A DNA stretch of 64,000 nt, taken from the NCBI GenBank assembly GCA_026874595.1, contig CM049311.1:33067176-33131175 (forward strand), read 5' to 3'. The notes under the pieces were generated by a model. The model was not told the origin of the DNA and did not search any database. It worked only from the letters and a program-made list of their open reading frames with translations. The stretch is from Sipunculus nudus (Eukaryota > Annelida > Sipuncula > Golfingiida > Sipunculidae). This document shows positions 34,190 through 46,100 of this stretch, one piece after another. Both the position numbers and the translations under genes were made by a program. Position 1 is the first letter of the stretch, and the number at the start of each line of letters is the position of its first letter.

Positions 34190-34570
34190 CTTGCGTTCAC
34201 ACAGTGCCGGAAAAAGTGACCATGTAGAGCGCGCTACCCTGTCAATTTAGGCAGCATTGCGCTTGGCCCGGCCTAGAATCTGCATTGTGTTTTCACGCGG
34301 ATAAATACTGCAACCTGGCGCGGTCTAGATTGGATTCCCCCTTGCTCGAATGGGTAAATCCCAGTCACATGACAGCCGAGTCTTGCTGAAGCGCGCTATC
34401 AAGGTAAAGCGCTCCATTTCTGTTTACACACGTTCGAAGCACAGATGTAGGCCGAGTCTAGAATCTGGAACCGACTCCAGAAATCCTCGAAATCTGGCGC
34501 GTTTGGGGGACATGACGCGCGCTAAACGATGTAGAGCGCTCCAGAAAAACGTGTGTAAATGTGGCTATTG
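34190..34570. mobile_element. TIR element T1, copy 1 (left end missing)
   Basis: About 380 bases strongly similar to 55504-55929, both starting CTTGCGTTCACA and running through GTAGAGCGCGCTACCCTGTC, TAAATCCCAGTC and TTTACACACGTTCGAAGCAC, ending AACGTGTGTAAATG.GGCTATTG. The left terminus seen in copy 2 is absent. It lies about 135 bases upstream of the first recognised exon of gene B, probably inside its first intron. The plus-strand frame at 34350-34730 is not a gene. Confidence 0.8.
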
Positions 34571-34899
34571 GCGTTGTTATTGCCGTTGCTTGACACGTAA
34601 TACCGCCCGTGTGATCCGTCGCCAAGCGATTGTTCTGGTGTCTTTGGCAACGAAGCGGTCTCATGCAGGGATATCCAAAATGTTTGTAAGAAACTGTTAT
34701 ATTCTTAAGTTGAAAATTGGATACTCATAAGTCAATTGCCAAATGAGAGTTCTCTCCGGGAAGTTCCGGAAAATAACGAATGGTTGCGACGGGGATCATT
34801 CACGGTTCGTGAGTCTTACCAGCGGCATCTCTCTGTGCCACGGATCAACTAATTTATGACCTCGTCAGGCACATGGGAGACAGACCGGGCATGGACTTA

Positions 34900-35640
34900 T
34901 GACTTCAGTCCTAATAACTCCTTGGATAAACATACTTGACCAATATTCCTTTGATAAACATACCTGGACAATATTCCTCTGAGAAACATACTTGAACAAC
35001 ATTCCTTTGATAAACATATGTTGACAATATTCCTTAGAGAAACATACCTGGAAAATAATCCCCTGATGTATACACATACCAGAACAAATATTCTTCTTTT
35101 TATTATACCATATTACTCAAATGAAAAGAATATAGCCCATTTATCAGCAAACCCGGACGATAGTCCATTAAATAGCAAACCTGGAATATATTCCGTAAAT
35201 CAGCAAACCCCGAATATAGTCCATTAATTACCAAACCAAGAATATATTCAGTTAAACATCAAAATCTGAATTTAGTCCAGTAATTGGCGAACCTGGAATA
35301 AAGCCCGTTAATCAGTTTACCCGGACTATAGTCTATAGCCTATTAATAACCAAATCAGGAATATATTCCATTAATCATCAAAAACTGAATATAATCTAGT
35401 AAATGGCAAATCTGGAAGATATTCCATTTTATTTGCAAACTCTGAATATATTCCATTAATCAGCAAACCTAAACATAGTCTATTAAGTAGCAAACCTTGA
35501 ATATATTCCATATGTCAGCGAACTTGGACTATAAAGTCTGCTTATATGCAAACCAGGAATATTTTCATTAATCATAAAAATCTGAATTAAGTCAATTAAG
35601 TAGCAAACCTGAAATATATTCCATAAATCGAAAGGTCACG
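34900..35640 (-). repeat. Degenerate tandem array upstream of gene B exon D1a
   Basis: About 20 or more imperfect units of 30-40 bases. On the minus strand the core is AATATATTCCAGGTTTGCT followed by ATTAATGG; at 34920-35060 a variant reads AATATTGTCCAGGTATGTTT. Each unit resembles a 3' splice junction (pyrimidines, CAG, GT) and looks like the real acceptor of exon D1a (ATATTTTTCAG|GTTTTATT). Confidence 0.75.
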
Positions 35641-38345
35641 TGGTGCTCCATGGTGAACAGTCACGTTTTTGGAGGAGCACTATTTTGGCCAAATAAAGGC
35701 AGGAATACTTTGTGCATTTTGCCAACAATAGTAGGTTCAGACGAATATTAACCAGGCCATCTCGTGGTGATACTTCTGTGTAGGAAAAGCGACAGGCCAG
35801 TGAGTAATTTGGAAATTTTATATAACAAATACTGAAGGAAAAAGACACAGAAACCAAAATGGGAGAACCAAATTGTGTTACCGGTATTCATCCGTGAAAG
35901 AGACCCCATACAGAATGTCCAGGGCAGTGGCCGAGTGCATAACCTTTGAGGGTATTGAAGGCTGTCAGAAGGTAAGGGTGTTGTGGAGGATTTACTTAAA
36001 ATCAGAGGAATTCAGAACCAAACTTTTGACAGATGGAATTTCCATTGAAAATCAGTTAGTACCCTCCAAAGTACAATTAAGATCACTGTGAAAGACATTC
36101 ACTTGTCTTTCAATAATGCTGAAATTAAGTCTATGCTTTTGGAGCTAGGTGCTGAATTCTGTAGTGACTTAAATAAGGACACATTAAAGATGACGAAGGA
36201 AAATTGACTTCCATGAAGAATGGAGACAGATATGCTCATGCGTATGAACTGAAGCAAACCCCATTACCACGCAAGTCTCTTTGTGGAGGATTCAAGTGTT
36301 GCATTTTCCATAAACACCAAGCAGATAATTCAAATCAAGCAGTATGTAGAAACTGCTGGCAGAGTGGACACTGGAGGAGCAGAACTCTAGGGCCTGTGCA
36401 GTGTGTAAAAGCTCTGGGCATGTTGAGGGATCACCTGAATGTAGGGATTATTTTGACAACAGAAACAATATGAAATCTGTATTTTTTGCCAGTGATCCTC
36501 ATCTTTCCACCAGGAAACCTTCAATGTGTAGCGACTTGACTTTGAAAGTGTGGAGCAAGCATTCCAATACACAAGAGCAATCCGCTCAGGACGGCTTGAT
36601 GTGTCTGCAAAAATAAAAGAATCTGACACCCCATATGAGGTCAGGGAATTATCAACCCTGGTAAAATCTGATGCAGACTGGAATGCTCAAAAAGTCAAAG
36701 TGATGACTGACTTTTGCAGGGCGTGAAATTAACTATTTTTCTCCACCTGAAATGGGGTCCGGAACCCTAAAAAATTTGCTGGACCCCAAATGATTCCACC
36801 TGACCCCGCATGGTTGTTTTTTAAGTTGGTTATCTACTTCTCTCAGGCAGAAACAAAACAATTGGCCCAGAGGAGTGGGAGTGTGCTACCAGTCTATGAC
36901 ACTGTGTGGAAACTACTGTTCGTTATCTTAGGTTCCAAGTGTTATTTCCATATATGGAAATATTCTATTTGCGGAGCAACCAATCTAATAGGAGGCGTAT
37001 TCACGGTTAGGCGTCACACAGGTAATATTACAACTGTCAACAGACCTCCGGCGGGAAACATTCACTTGTCTTTTCATCAGAGTTACATGAATAGTAAAAA
37101 AATATGCCGGAAAAGGGGTCCGGTGCCTGGATGACATTTACCGGACCCCTCAGAAAACTACCTGCCATTTCCTGGGGTCAGGCATTAATTTTCCGCCCTG
37201 CTTTTAAATAATAAGCAGAAATGTAGTGATTCTTGCTTAAATCTGGATCAAATGTTCTTGTGAATCCGAAGGTAGGAGATCTCTTCTGGGGAACAGGCCT
37301 GAACTTTGAGTGTTAGCACAAAGCCTGGGGCATGGCCAGAGAGAAACCAGTATGGAGCTATTCTCATATCCATACGTGACGAAATACCCAGGCATGGCAA
37401 CCAAGATCATGTTTCCCTAGTGGACCCACAGATGATTACAAGGTCAACAACCGCATCCAGTAGTAAGTCGCCTGGTCCTGAAAAAAATCCAGCAGCAAGT
37501 GAAGAAGGGCGGAAAAAATGACTTAATATGGAACCATGGCTTCAGCATTATCTATAAAATGTATCTCGCTTAATTATTTTTATGGTTAGAAGACAAAAAA
37601 AATTGATGTAATATTTTTACAGGAAACCTAACGCACTGTAATAATTCTTAAACTATTACTACGGGTTGGCCAGTAAATTGTTTTTATTCTTACACTGATA
37701 GCTCCCATAGCAGAGTGGTCGCTATCTTGACCAATAAAGACTTTGTTTGTAATATTTAAATATTATCCAAGATAAAGAGGGGAGATTAGTCATGATTAAG
37801 TTTCTAATACAATATATTCATTTGTTTCATTGTATGCTCCAAACAAAGTACAATGCATGAACACTTTTTATAGATATGCTGTAAGATGGGTAATAAACAT
37901 ATAATGAATGAAAATAATTTGTGTATTGCAGGAGATTTTAGCAGTTATCTCCGTAGTTGTTACAGGACAGGATCAAATACAGATCACAGAAAGGATACCA
38001 AAAAAGTCTTTTTCGGAGTTTATTGATGACCTTAAAATACATGATGTCTTTCAGGTTATTTTGGAAATGATGCAACTGATTATACTTATGAATGTGGAAA
38101 TGATTATAAAAGTAGAATTGACTATATGCTTGATCAGTTACCATACACTGTAAAAAAAAATATAAAAGTATGTATTTTGTAAGTGGAAATAGGACTAATA
38201 GTATATCAGACCACAAGGCTATTTATGAGGAAATTCAAAGAAAAGATACATGTACAGGTCCTAACTATTGGAAACTTAATGTTAGCCTTCTGAAAAATGG
38301 ACAGTATGTTAGGGAGATAAAAACACTTTTAATTATATACATATA
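35640..38345 (+). pseudogene. Decayed LINE: ORF1 with zinc knuckles, and endonuclease fragment
   Basis: 35873-36200 encodes an ORF1-like segment (SRAVAECITFEGIEGCQ) that continues in shifted frames. At 36340-36460 two zinc-knuckle patterns (CRNCWQSGHW; CAVCKSSGHVEGSPEC) are split by a frameshift, as in gag-like ORF1 proteins. At 37850-38280 an AP-endonuclease-like part of ORF2 appears in broken frames: APNKVQCMNTFY, AGDFSSYLRSC, RIDYMLDQLPYT and SDHKAIYEEIQ. No RT domain follows. A hAT-like MITE interrupts it at 36716-37198. Confidence 0.7.
36716..37198. mobile_element. MITE with hAT-like termini nested in LINE remnant
   Basis: The left end CAGGGCGTGAAATTAA and the inverted right end CAGGGCGGAAAATTAA match at all but two of 16 positions. 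Length about 480 bases. Subterminal GGGGTCCGG motifs occur at both ends in opposite orientation. A perfect 8-bp target duplication is not visible (CTTTT occurs on both sides, offset). The frame at 36790-37134 is not a recognised protein. Confidence 0.7.
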
Positions 38346-39034
38346 TTAAAGGCCGTCCTTCCTACGACGGGGGGGGGGGGGGGGGTCCCAGGAAGAAGCC
38401 TGCTTCGTGCGACGGGGTTCTTTGATCATTGTTAATTAACACTAATAACTTCACTCTGGACAACACTGATTATGCCACCTTTATTTTTTCCCCCACTGTT
38501 TAATCAAATAAATATACTAAACTGAAAAGGTAATACAAGAGAAAAATTCATTCAAACATGTGTCGTTGTCTGGAGGAGTGATAGCCCCGCAATTTCTTAA
38601 TTTGCGACATATTGACATTATAAGCCCTTTGACAGTAAACATTCACACTAGAACTAATAATTCTCAGCAATCTTGAAAGTTGGTGTGCTTACTTATCAGT
38701 CAAATTGTTGGTTACCAAATACTAGTGGCACCTACAGTTGCCGATATGTTAAGGCAAACAGTTACTTCCCATGGATAAAAATTTGACTTGTGTCACGGAT
38801 AAAAAACTCATTTACCTATAAATCTGTATATTTTTATCTGAAAATTCATACTTAACATTTCTCAGCAAAGCTTGAAGAGGAAGATCAACACATTGATCCT
38901 GGTTAACCTCGCATCTACTACAACTTAATGTTTGTTCATTTTATTGTTGTTTTCAACGCTTTGAGATACTCAAGGGTGCAACCAAGCACATTAAATAAAT
39001 AGTTTCAAGTAAACAAAAATATTCAAGTAATCGG
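38346..39034. other. Intergenic, nothing recognised
   Basis: A 17-base G tract lies at 38369-38385. Otherwise AT-rich without recognisable genes. Confidence 0.5.
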
Positions 39035-39345
39035 GACGGCTTTGTTGCTCAGGGGTAAAGCGCAGGACTCAAAGCCGGGAGATCGTGAGTTTGAATCTCA
39101 GCCGAGTCAGTGAGATTTTTCACGGTCGACCCCCCACCCAGGGTGAGATTGTGTCCAATAGTCATGTTTCACTCACAAAGAGTGCACCTTTCGGGGGTTC
39201 CTCGGTGTTATGACGCATCAATGGAGATGCTTCACACCCAGGACCCGCAGGAGTGGTACATCGATCTTGGTTCAAACCAGGATAACCGGATATAAGCTCC
39301 CGTCACGTATTCCGAAACCGAAATGGAACTCTGCAGATGAACATA
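39035..39345 (+). repeat. tRNA-derived SINE, copy 2 (plus)
   Basis: tRNA-like head: GCTCAGGGGTAAAGCGC (A-box-like) and GAGTTTGAATCTC (B-box-like, 39087-39099). The body has TGAGATTTTTCACGGTCG, TTTCACTCACAAAGAGTGC and CTTTCGGGGGTTCCTCGGTG. It matches the inverted copy at 3845-4165 throughout. Confidence 0.8.
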
Positions 39346-40560
39346 GCATAAACACATGGAGGCGGTTACTTCCACCCAAAAAAATCAGACATATGAACAT
39401 TTGCCTGTCCATGCCGGATAAACATAAACGTAGAAGAATTTTTGTTTTATATTTGCAAATATATTTGAAGACATATTTGCAAAATATTCGCCTGATTGGC
39501 AAATATATTTGAAGAAAAACAGATGCATGAAGGTAAGAGTTACTATATAACGCCAATAATGCTAGAATGTGATTTGATTAAACATATGCTTAAATATAAG
39601 AGAGATCATGTCATCTTTGTTTTTTTGTGTTTCATTTGTAATACTTGGGATTATTATGGTTATCTGTTGAATTTCGTTTACAAACAAAAGTTGGGCGACC
39701 AATTATCGATACATTATTGATATTTAAACATAGAGAAATTACTTATTTTAAAGAGCAAATATGAAACCGTTTGTAACATGCAGACAAAGCGTAATATATG
39801 TTAAAACTTATATCTAATTTTCACATAATGATGTTCCTCATTAAATGTGAGTCAATCGATATATACCTATCAAACTTAAAATTGCTTCGATTTGACATGA
39901 AATAATTTATGTCAGTGTACACAACCCTTCAGTGTTAAAATGTGACTTGTTGTAGGTACAAGATCTGATGACAGAAGTAAATAGATCAGCCTATTGGTAC
40001 CAGATAATTCCTATGCTATCCAAATAGTAATATCATCAAAATTATGCTATTTCTTATTTTTGGTAAACCAATAAAACATTGCAAAATATTTCTAGTATCA
40101 AGATTTTTTATATCACTCCCACACATTATCTATGAAATCTCATTAGAAAACCCATTTGAAGTATGGGTAATTGATGTTAACTTTTCAGGAGGAGGATTTT
40201 TGAAGTTGTATACATTGAGTTATTTTTTAAATTTGTTGAATACATATCTAAGGAAGAAATATGCCACACCTATTTAGTAAGCAGAATTTCTCTACTTATG
40301 ACCTTGTAAAGCATGTGATCTTTTATGTGTACTAATTAGATGATTGGTTTACAATTTGTCTATGATAGGGATCGCCGGCATGCAAAGGGTTTAAAGATAA
40401 TATTTGATTTCGTTCTTTGATTTAGTTCAGGCATAGCTGGCTATTAGGCGTTGTTAAGCAAAAGGTGCAAAAACTGAAGGCATGCCCTTTTATGTATTCT
40501 GGGGCGGGGGTTCAAATATTAGGGATACCGGTATATATACCCCCATCCCGCGGGATCTAC
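39346..40560. other. Intergenic, nothing recognised
   Basis: AT-rich. AAATATATTTGAAGA words recur near 39460-39515. Short frames at 39496-40277 show no domain. Confidence 0.45.
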
Positions 40561-40617
40561 GCCTATAGACAGACCCCTTTCACACGAAACACTCCGGTAC
40601 ATTTATAATAAAGTTGT

Positions 40618-40945
40618 CATTCCTGATTGCCGAAAACCGGAATGCCGACTACCACCTTGCCGATTCCTTTTTGCCGAAACGCCGGTTTGTCGACTGTGTC
40701 AATTAAACTGTAATATGAAGATGGTTTCGGCATATGATGCTTGAACTACATTCTAATGACTAAAAATTATTATGTTGTATGTAGAATATGAGAAAATAGT
40801 TGTATCTCGGACTGGAACTTGAAGGTACAATAGAGGACTCGGCAATAGCCTGGCCGGCCCATGTGTCATGGCCGACTGACTTCACCCACGCCCGGTAGTC
40901 GGCAAGCTGAAGGTCTACATGTGAAAGGCAGGCTTCCTCAGACAA
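40618..40945 (+). mobile_element. MITE-like repeat rich in GCCGA/CGGCA, copy 1
   Basis: Begins near GATTGCCGAAAACCGGAATGCC and ends near GCCCGGTAGTCGGCAAGC. The whole block recurs inverted at 51296-51600 (GCCGAAACGCCGGTTTG.CGAC, ACTTCACCCACGCCCGG). Terminal TTGCCGA/TCGGCAA words are complementary, suggesting TIRs. Confidence 0.7.
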
Positions 40946-41029
40946 ATTAAACCGTTCTTAATTGTCATATTTTACAATGTGTTTGCTTTGTGGAAGCATA
41001 AATACGATAACACAAAATATGTGAAAGGA

Positions 41030-41875
41030 ATGTTAGACCGATCTTGGAACGAAAGTTATGATCTCATCTTATTAATTTTTTTTTCCAACTGACGTCTTCC
41101 TTTTATAATCAACGGTCGGCTATTGGATGTGTCACAAACATGAACATACTGTTCGTTTGAATTTTAGTTCGATATATTGTGTAAGCGTTCCTAAGTATTA
41201 TGATGATATAAAATATTATGAGATATAAATTTTTTAAAATTATTAGTAGGCCTATCTGTACAATGAATTTATTTAGCTGTCATTGTATTCAGACACAGTC
41301 TATGGACATCAAAAGGAAACACTTTGATATCGGGCTTTCTACTTAATTAGGGGATCTATTGAAACAACACCGGAGTCACTGATTTATCTTGTGCAACCGA
41401 TAGCCATAGTCACTGGATTGGAACGATAATTTATTATTCCTTTTCCGATGCATATTGAGAGAGATAATTCCATATTTTAAACAAGAGAGATTATGTTGTG
41501 TTCATATTAACACAGACAGGATATGGGGCATTATTTATAATATTAAATATACATTTGAAAGTGAGGAATATATTTATGTATTAATGTGTATTATAATATG
41601 TAGAAAGAGATATCATAATTATATTATGAGAGAGAGAAACAAAAGAATGTCAAATTTAGATGAGTCAGACCTCTATGTTTTGATGGTAGGGTCAGAAGGA
41701 CATCAAAGACAATCATAAAGTAATAAGATCATTAGTGATTATGCAAAGTGATTGAACAATACAAGCCATAAGGGTAAATGAGATGCATGGTGGAGTGATT
41801 TCAACATGAGAAATGTAATACTGATATTTGGTGTAAGATTAATTTTCTTAATGATTGTAACCTCTTTGTAAAACA
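41030..41875. repeat. Direct repeat R3, copy 1
   Basis: From GTTAGACCGATCTTGGAACG to GTAATACTGATATTTGGTGTAAG it matches 49135-50030 closely, e.g. TGTGTCACAAACATGAACAT and ATGAGTCAGACCTCTATG. It ends in a short segment (TTCTTAATGATTGTAACCTC) resembling the 3' end of the LINE at 48400. Confidence 0.8.
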
Positions 41876-42960
41876 AATGACCCGTGGGTCACGGAGCTCA
41901 GCTTAAGTTTGAAATTTTTGCAAATGCAAAATATGCAAAATATTCTATTGTGACAGGCATGGGAAAACACTACATTCGAACCGAACTAAATTGCAGTTAT
42001 AAGCACACCTACCCATCTGTGATGGAATAACACTGGATTTTGAAAGGAGGGGGGGGGGGGGTTAAACTGAAGGGTCAGCAGTTCAGAGTATTGTGTATTT
42101 GGTCAAAATAGTTAAGATCGATCATTTATATAAGCATATGAGAAGCTAAGAGTAAAGGGCCCCTCCTTCTTGGTTATAGTAAAGTTTTAAATATATGATT
42201 TCAAACTAAAACTCTGACAAGACTATCATTAAGAAAAACAGTTAAAGTTTTGAGATTCTGTGATTCATATGAAAAATTTACAGATGGACAGGCAACTGGA
42301 CAGAATGTACTAATACCTTTATTTCACTTTCAAGGGAATAGTGCATTTAAGTTTATATATAAGCCAATTTTTTTTAGCATATCCACTTTTTTCCATTAAT
42401 AGGTTTTATCTGATTCATTTTTTTTATTTACAAGTTTTATAAATTTGTAATAAAATTTAAACAATATAAGTTAAAATATTAGAATTCTAAGTTGGAATCA
42501 TTACATATCAAGAATATAGCTCATATTAGGTCATATTATGCATACACATATATTTTATTATTTTTAAATGACAAATGTTTAAACAGAATTTAAAAGAAAA
42601 TAATATCACAAATGGCATCTACAAGATTATTCCTTGAATCACTATTAAAAAGTTTTGCACACTTGACATGGTGTATGAAAACTTGAATAAAAGCTACTCT
42701 TTTCAATCAATTCCTTTGAAATTTCAGATTTTAAAAGATTAAATCCTTATGTATATATGCTGTGAAAATTAAATCAAAAGTGCTTAAAAGGAAAAAAACG
42801 TGCCAATGCCAAAGTTGGACAAAATTTTAGGTATTAATTTTTTTATTTATGCTAAGAACTTGAAAAATTTGCAAAATTTAGATCTTATTTTGGGTAAACA
42901 TTGTAAACATGTACATTTCGCAAGTCATAAAATATGCGGTCCACTGGTGGCCGTGACCTT
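41876..42960 (-). repeat. Interspersed repeat R2, inverted partial copy
   Basis: Starts AATGACCCGTGGGTCACGG, the complement of the R2 end at 14390. At 42760-42870 it matches the complement of 12960-13060 (AAGTTGGACAAAATTTTAGG; AACGTGCCA). Holds a 13-base G tract at 42049-42061. Confidence 0.55.
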
Positions 42961-43140
42961 CCTAATATGGAGGGGACAAAGAAAGGCAATGACAACGGGT
43001 CATTTTGCTAAAATGAAATGGACTTCACTGAGAAAGTTGAGTTTTTGAAATTGGTTGATCTTTAGATAACATTAACACTTCCAGTGCTCATTACTATTAT
43101 ATATATTAAATATTATTATATATATTATATATATATATAA

Positions 43141-46100
43141 ATGTTATCAAGTGATGAATCAGTGTTTGTTACACAAACTGAGAACAAAATATTTGAAAAT
43201 ATAAAGGCGCAATATGGACACTTGAGTGGGAGTGAGGTCAGCTCGTCACTTTTGTTCGATGTAGGGCATAATATAATTCATTTGCAGCAAATTCGGAGTG
43301 CGCTTTATGATTTAGCTTTGAACATATTCCCAGCTACACCTCAAGGTAAACTTGTCAATCATAAAAATACCCAAGGTGGGAAAGCTACCGCAAAAACTGC
43401 AGGTGACATTTATAAAATGTTCATGTACTTAGAAAGGGACAATACTATTAACATAACAAAAATTCTGAATGAAAAAAATCCAGAAAATCAATTCAACTGC
43501 AGTCCTCTTAAGAAAATAAAGCTCACAGCTCTGAATATTTGGTAACACAATATAACATGAATGAGGTAAACACAGAAAATAATATAGTAGCAGCTCGGTA
43601 TCCGCTGACGAACAGCAGGCAAAAGATATCTCAGATGATGAACGTAATGAGATGCATGATGTAAATGATAGAGTCAGTGTCGTCCCGACCGAGGGCCACC
43701 ATGTCATACGTAAATCATGTGAAGATATGTTAGTCAAATGAGAGAAGACCGTGACATGCTTCTTGATGAGATGCGTAAGCTCAGAGAAGAGAATACCAGG
43801 TTATGTCAAATGGTGTCAGACATGAAGGCGAACATAGAAACGTCTGTTCATAGACGGCTGCAGGATCTGACAAAACGAATGGGTGACTGAACACAGACTG
43901 TTCCTCACATGTCGGGACTTATAAATCGTTGGGGGGGACGATGCACATACATTGAACCACGCATGTTAATTCTTGTAAACCGTGTCTCTTCACTAGAAAG
44001 AGAGTTTTCTTTGCGACAGCCAATAGGAGGCGCCCCAGTCACTTATAAAGACCTCGCTCTCCGCCCTGTCTCTCAAGTCTAGTTTTTAAGAACTTCCGTA
44101 AAGTGTCATTCACAAAAAAAATCCCAATGCAAACTTTGAATTTCCAGCTTTGCCAAAACGAAATAAAGATCGAGAAGGTAAAAAGAAAGATAGCAATACA
44201 TAATCTTTTGGTAAAACAAAAGATAAAGATACGAAACATCTTGAGAAAATGCCATCAGAAAAAGTCTATAGAGACAAGAAATGAGGTGCGTAGTAGGGTA
44301 TCTAGTGTTGGTGAGTCTATTGAGATTAACTCCAATAGTTCACAGGCTCAGGAAGATAATACTCTGGAGAGGGCTTTGAGCAAAGAAAATGTAAATGACA
44401 AAGAATCTATAGAGTTGGAGGGCTATGTTGTGGTTAAAAACAGAAAACCGAAAGGCTCATATTACATTGGCAACATCAAAATTAAACGGTCTGCTTCTTT
44501 TACCAGAGAACTGATCATCAAACATGTTAAAGCAAAAGATGTAGATGTTGATCAGTGTAGAGTGTTGAAAATCAGTGATTTGTCCATGTCTGTAAAACTG
44601 TGTCACCGGAGATCACAGGTTCTCCGTACTAGATGAAGGCTGTTTGCCCGAGGGCATGTTTTGTCGAAAATGGACCACTCAAAATAGTTCTGTCATAGCA
44701 GACAGAAATCGCTTAACCTGATCTGAAAGTAAGATTATTTCATGTTTGCTTCATTTACTGTTTTTGTGGCATACTTTGTCTCACATTATTTTGTATTTTA
44801 ATGAATGATTATTTTCATAATTTTACTGTAACAACTCTGAATCGGAGAGGGGCCTTTAGCTGTTCAAGGTATATTGATGTTCTAATGGATGAAACAGATA
44901 TCCTCTGTTTACAAGAGCACGATTTTTCATATGAACAACGTTCCTTTCTGGAAACCCTTGATTATAGATATGATGCTTTTGTCAAATGAAATAATGAAAA
45001 CCAAAAGAAAGCTGGTGTGGCAAATTATGTGGTCTAAAGATATAGGTTATTTGATGTCAAAACTTAATGATCGCATAGCAGTTATTAAACTAAGCCGGTC
45101 AAATGAACGTGCTATATATATAGTAAATGTATACATACCACCATCAAACTATTATGTTGAAGAATATAGGACACGTCTTTCATATCAAACTGCAATATAT
45201 GCGAACCTCTGTCAGGACTGGGAAGTGATAATCGTGGGAGACATGAATGCTCAGTTACGTGTGGAAAATAGGCCTAGGGCTAATGGGTGTACAACAAGAG
45301 GTCTGTGGCTAGCTGATTTCTTACAGTCGCATGATTTAATATTGATAGGTTTACAGCCACTGTCAACAGGCCCTGTGGACACGTTTTTGCATTCAGTGGA
45401 GGTAAAGGTTCTCAAATAGACCATATTCTGATGAAATCTTCACAATTTGAAAATATTATTCGGTGTAAGATAACTGATGATCATGTTCTTGATACTTCAG
45501 ATCACCTTCCTGTAACTGTAAATCGACTTCAGACAATTCCTAAGAAATTTAGACCCATTTATAAATGGAATAAGATAAATGCAAGTAAATATCGAGACCA
45601 ATTAGATAATTGCTTGAGTAAAGAATAAATCTTACGTAGTTAACTTAAATCAACGGATGATATTGACAGATATACGGAAGCATTGTTAAACTGTTTGAAA
45701 GCGGCATCTGATTTATCTGTTCCAAAATCTAATAAATGTTCACATAAAAAGCCGTACTGGGATAATGAATTAAGGGAAGCACACTTGTTTCAATGCAGAA
45801 TGCGGCGGATATGGCTGGATGCGATGCGACCGCGAGGTTTCAAACATAAAGAGTACAAAGATTACAAAATAGCTAAGCGAGGATTTAGCAAGTTGTCAAA
45901 ACGAAAGATAAATGAATATGAAATAAAGATGTTTGAAAAAGCTAATTTTGCAGCATTATCTCGATATAAGATCTTTTTGGAAATTTGTTTAAGGGTACAA
46001 AGAACAACCAGATAAAATTAATATAATGAAAGAGGGCGACATATATTTTACCATACCTGCGGAACTTCTTTCATTTTGGCGTATTTATTGCAACACATTG

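Noticed and set aside
34350-34730. 126-residue basic open frame on plus
   Set aside because: It lies mostly inside TIR element T1; its other copy at 55.6-55.9 kb does not keep the frame.
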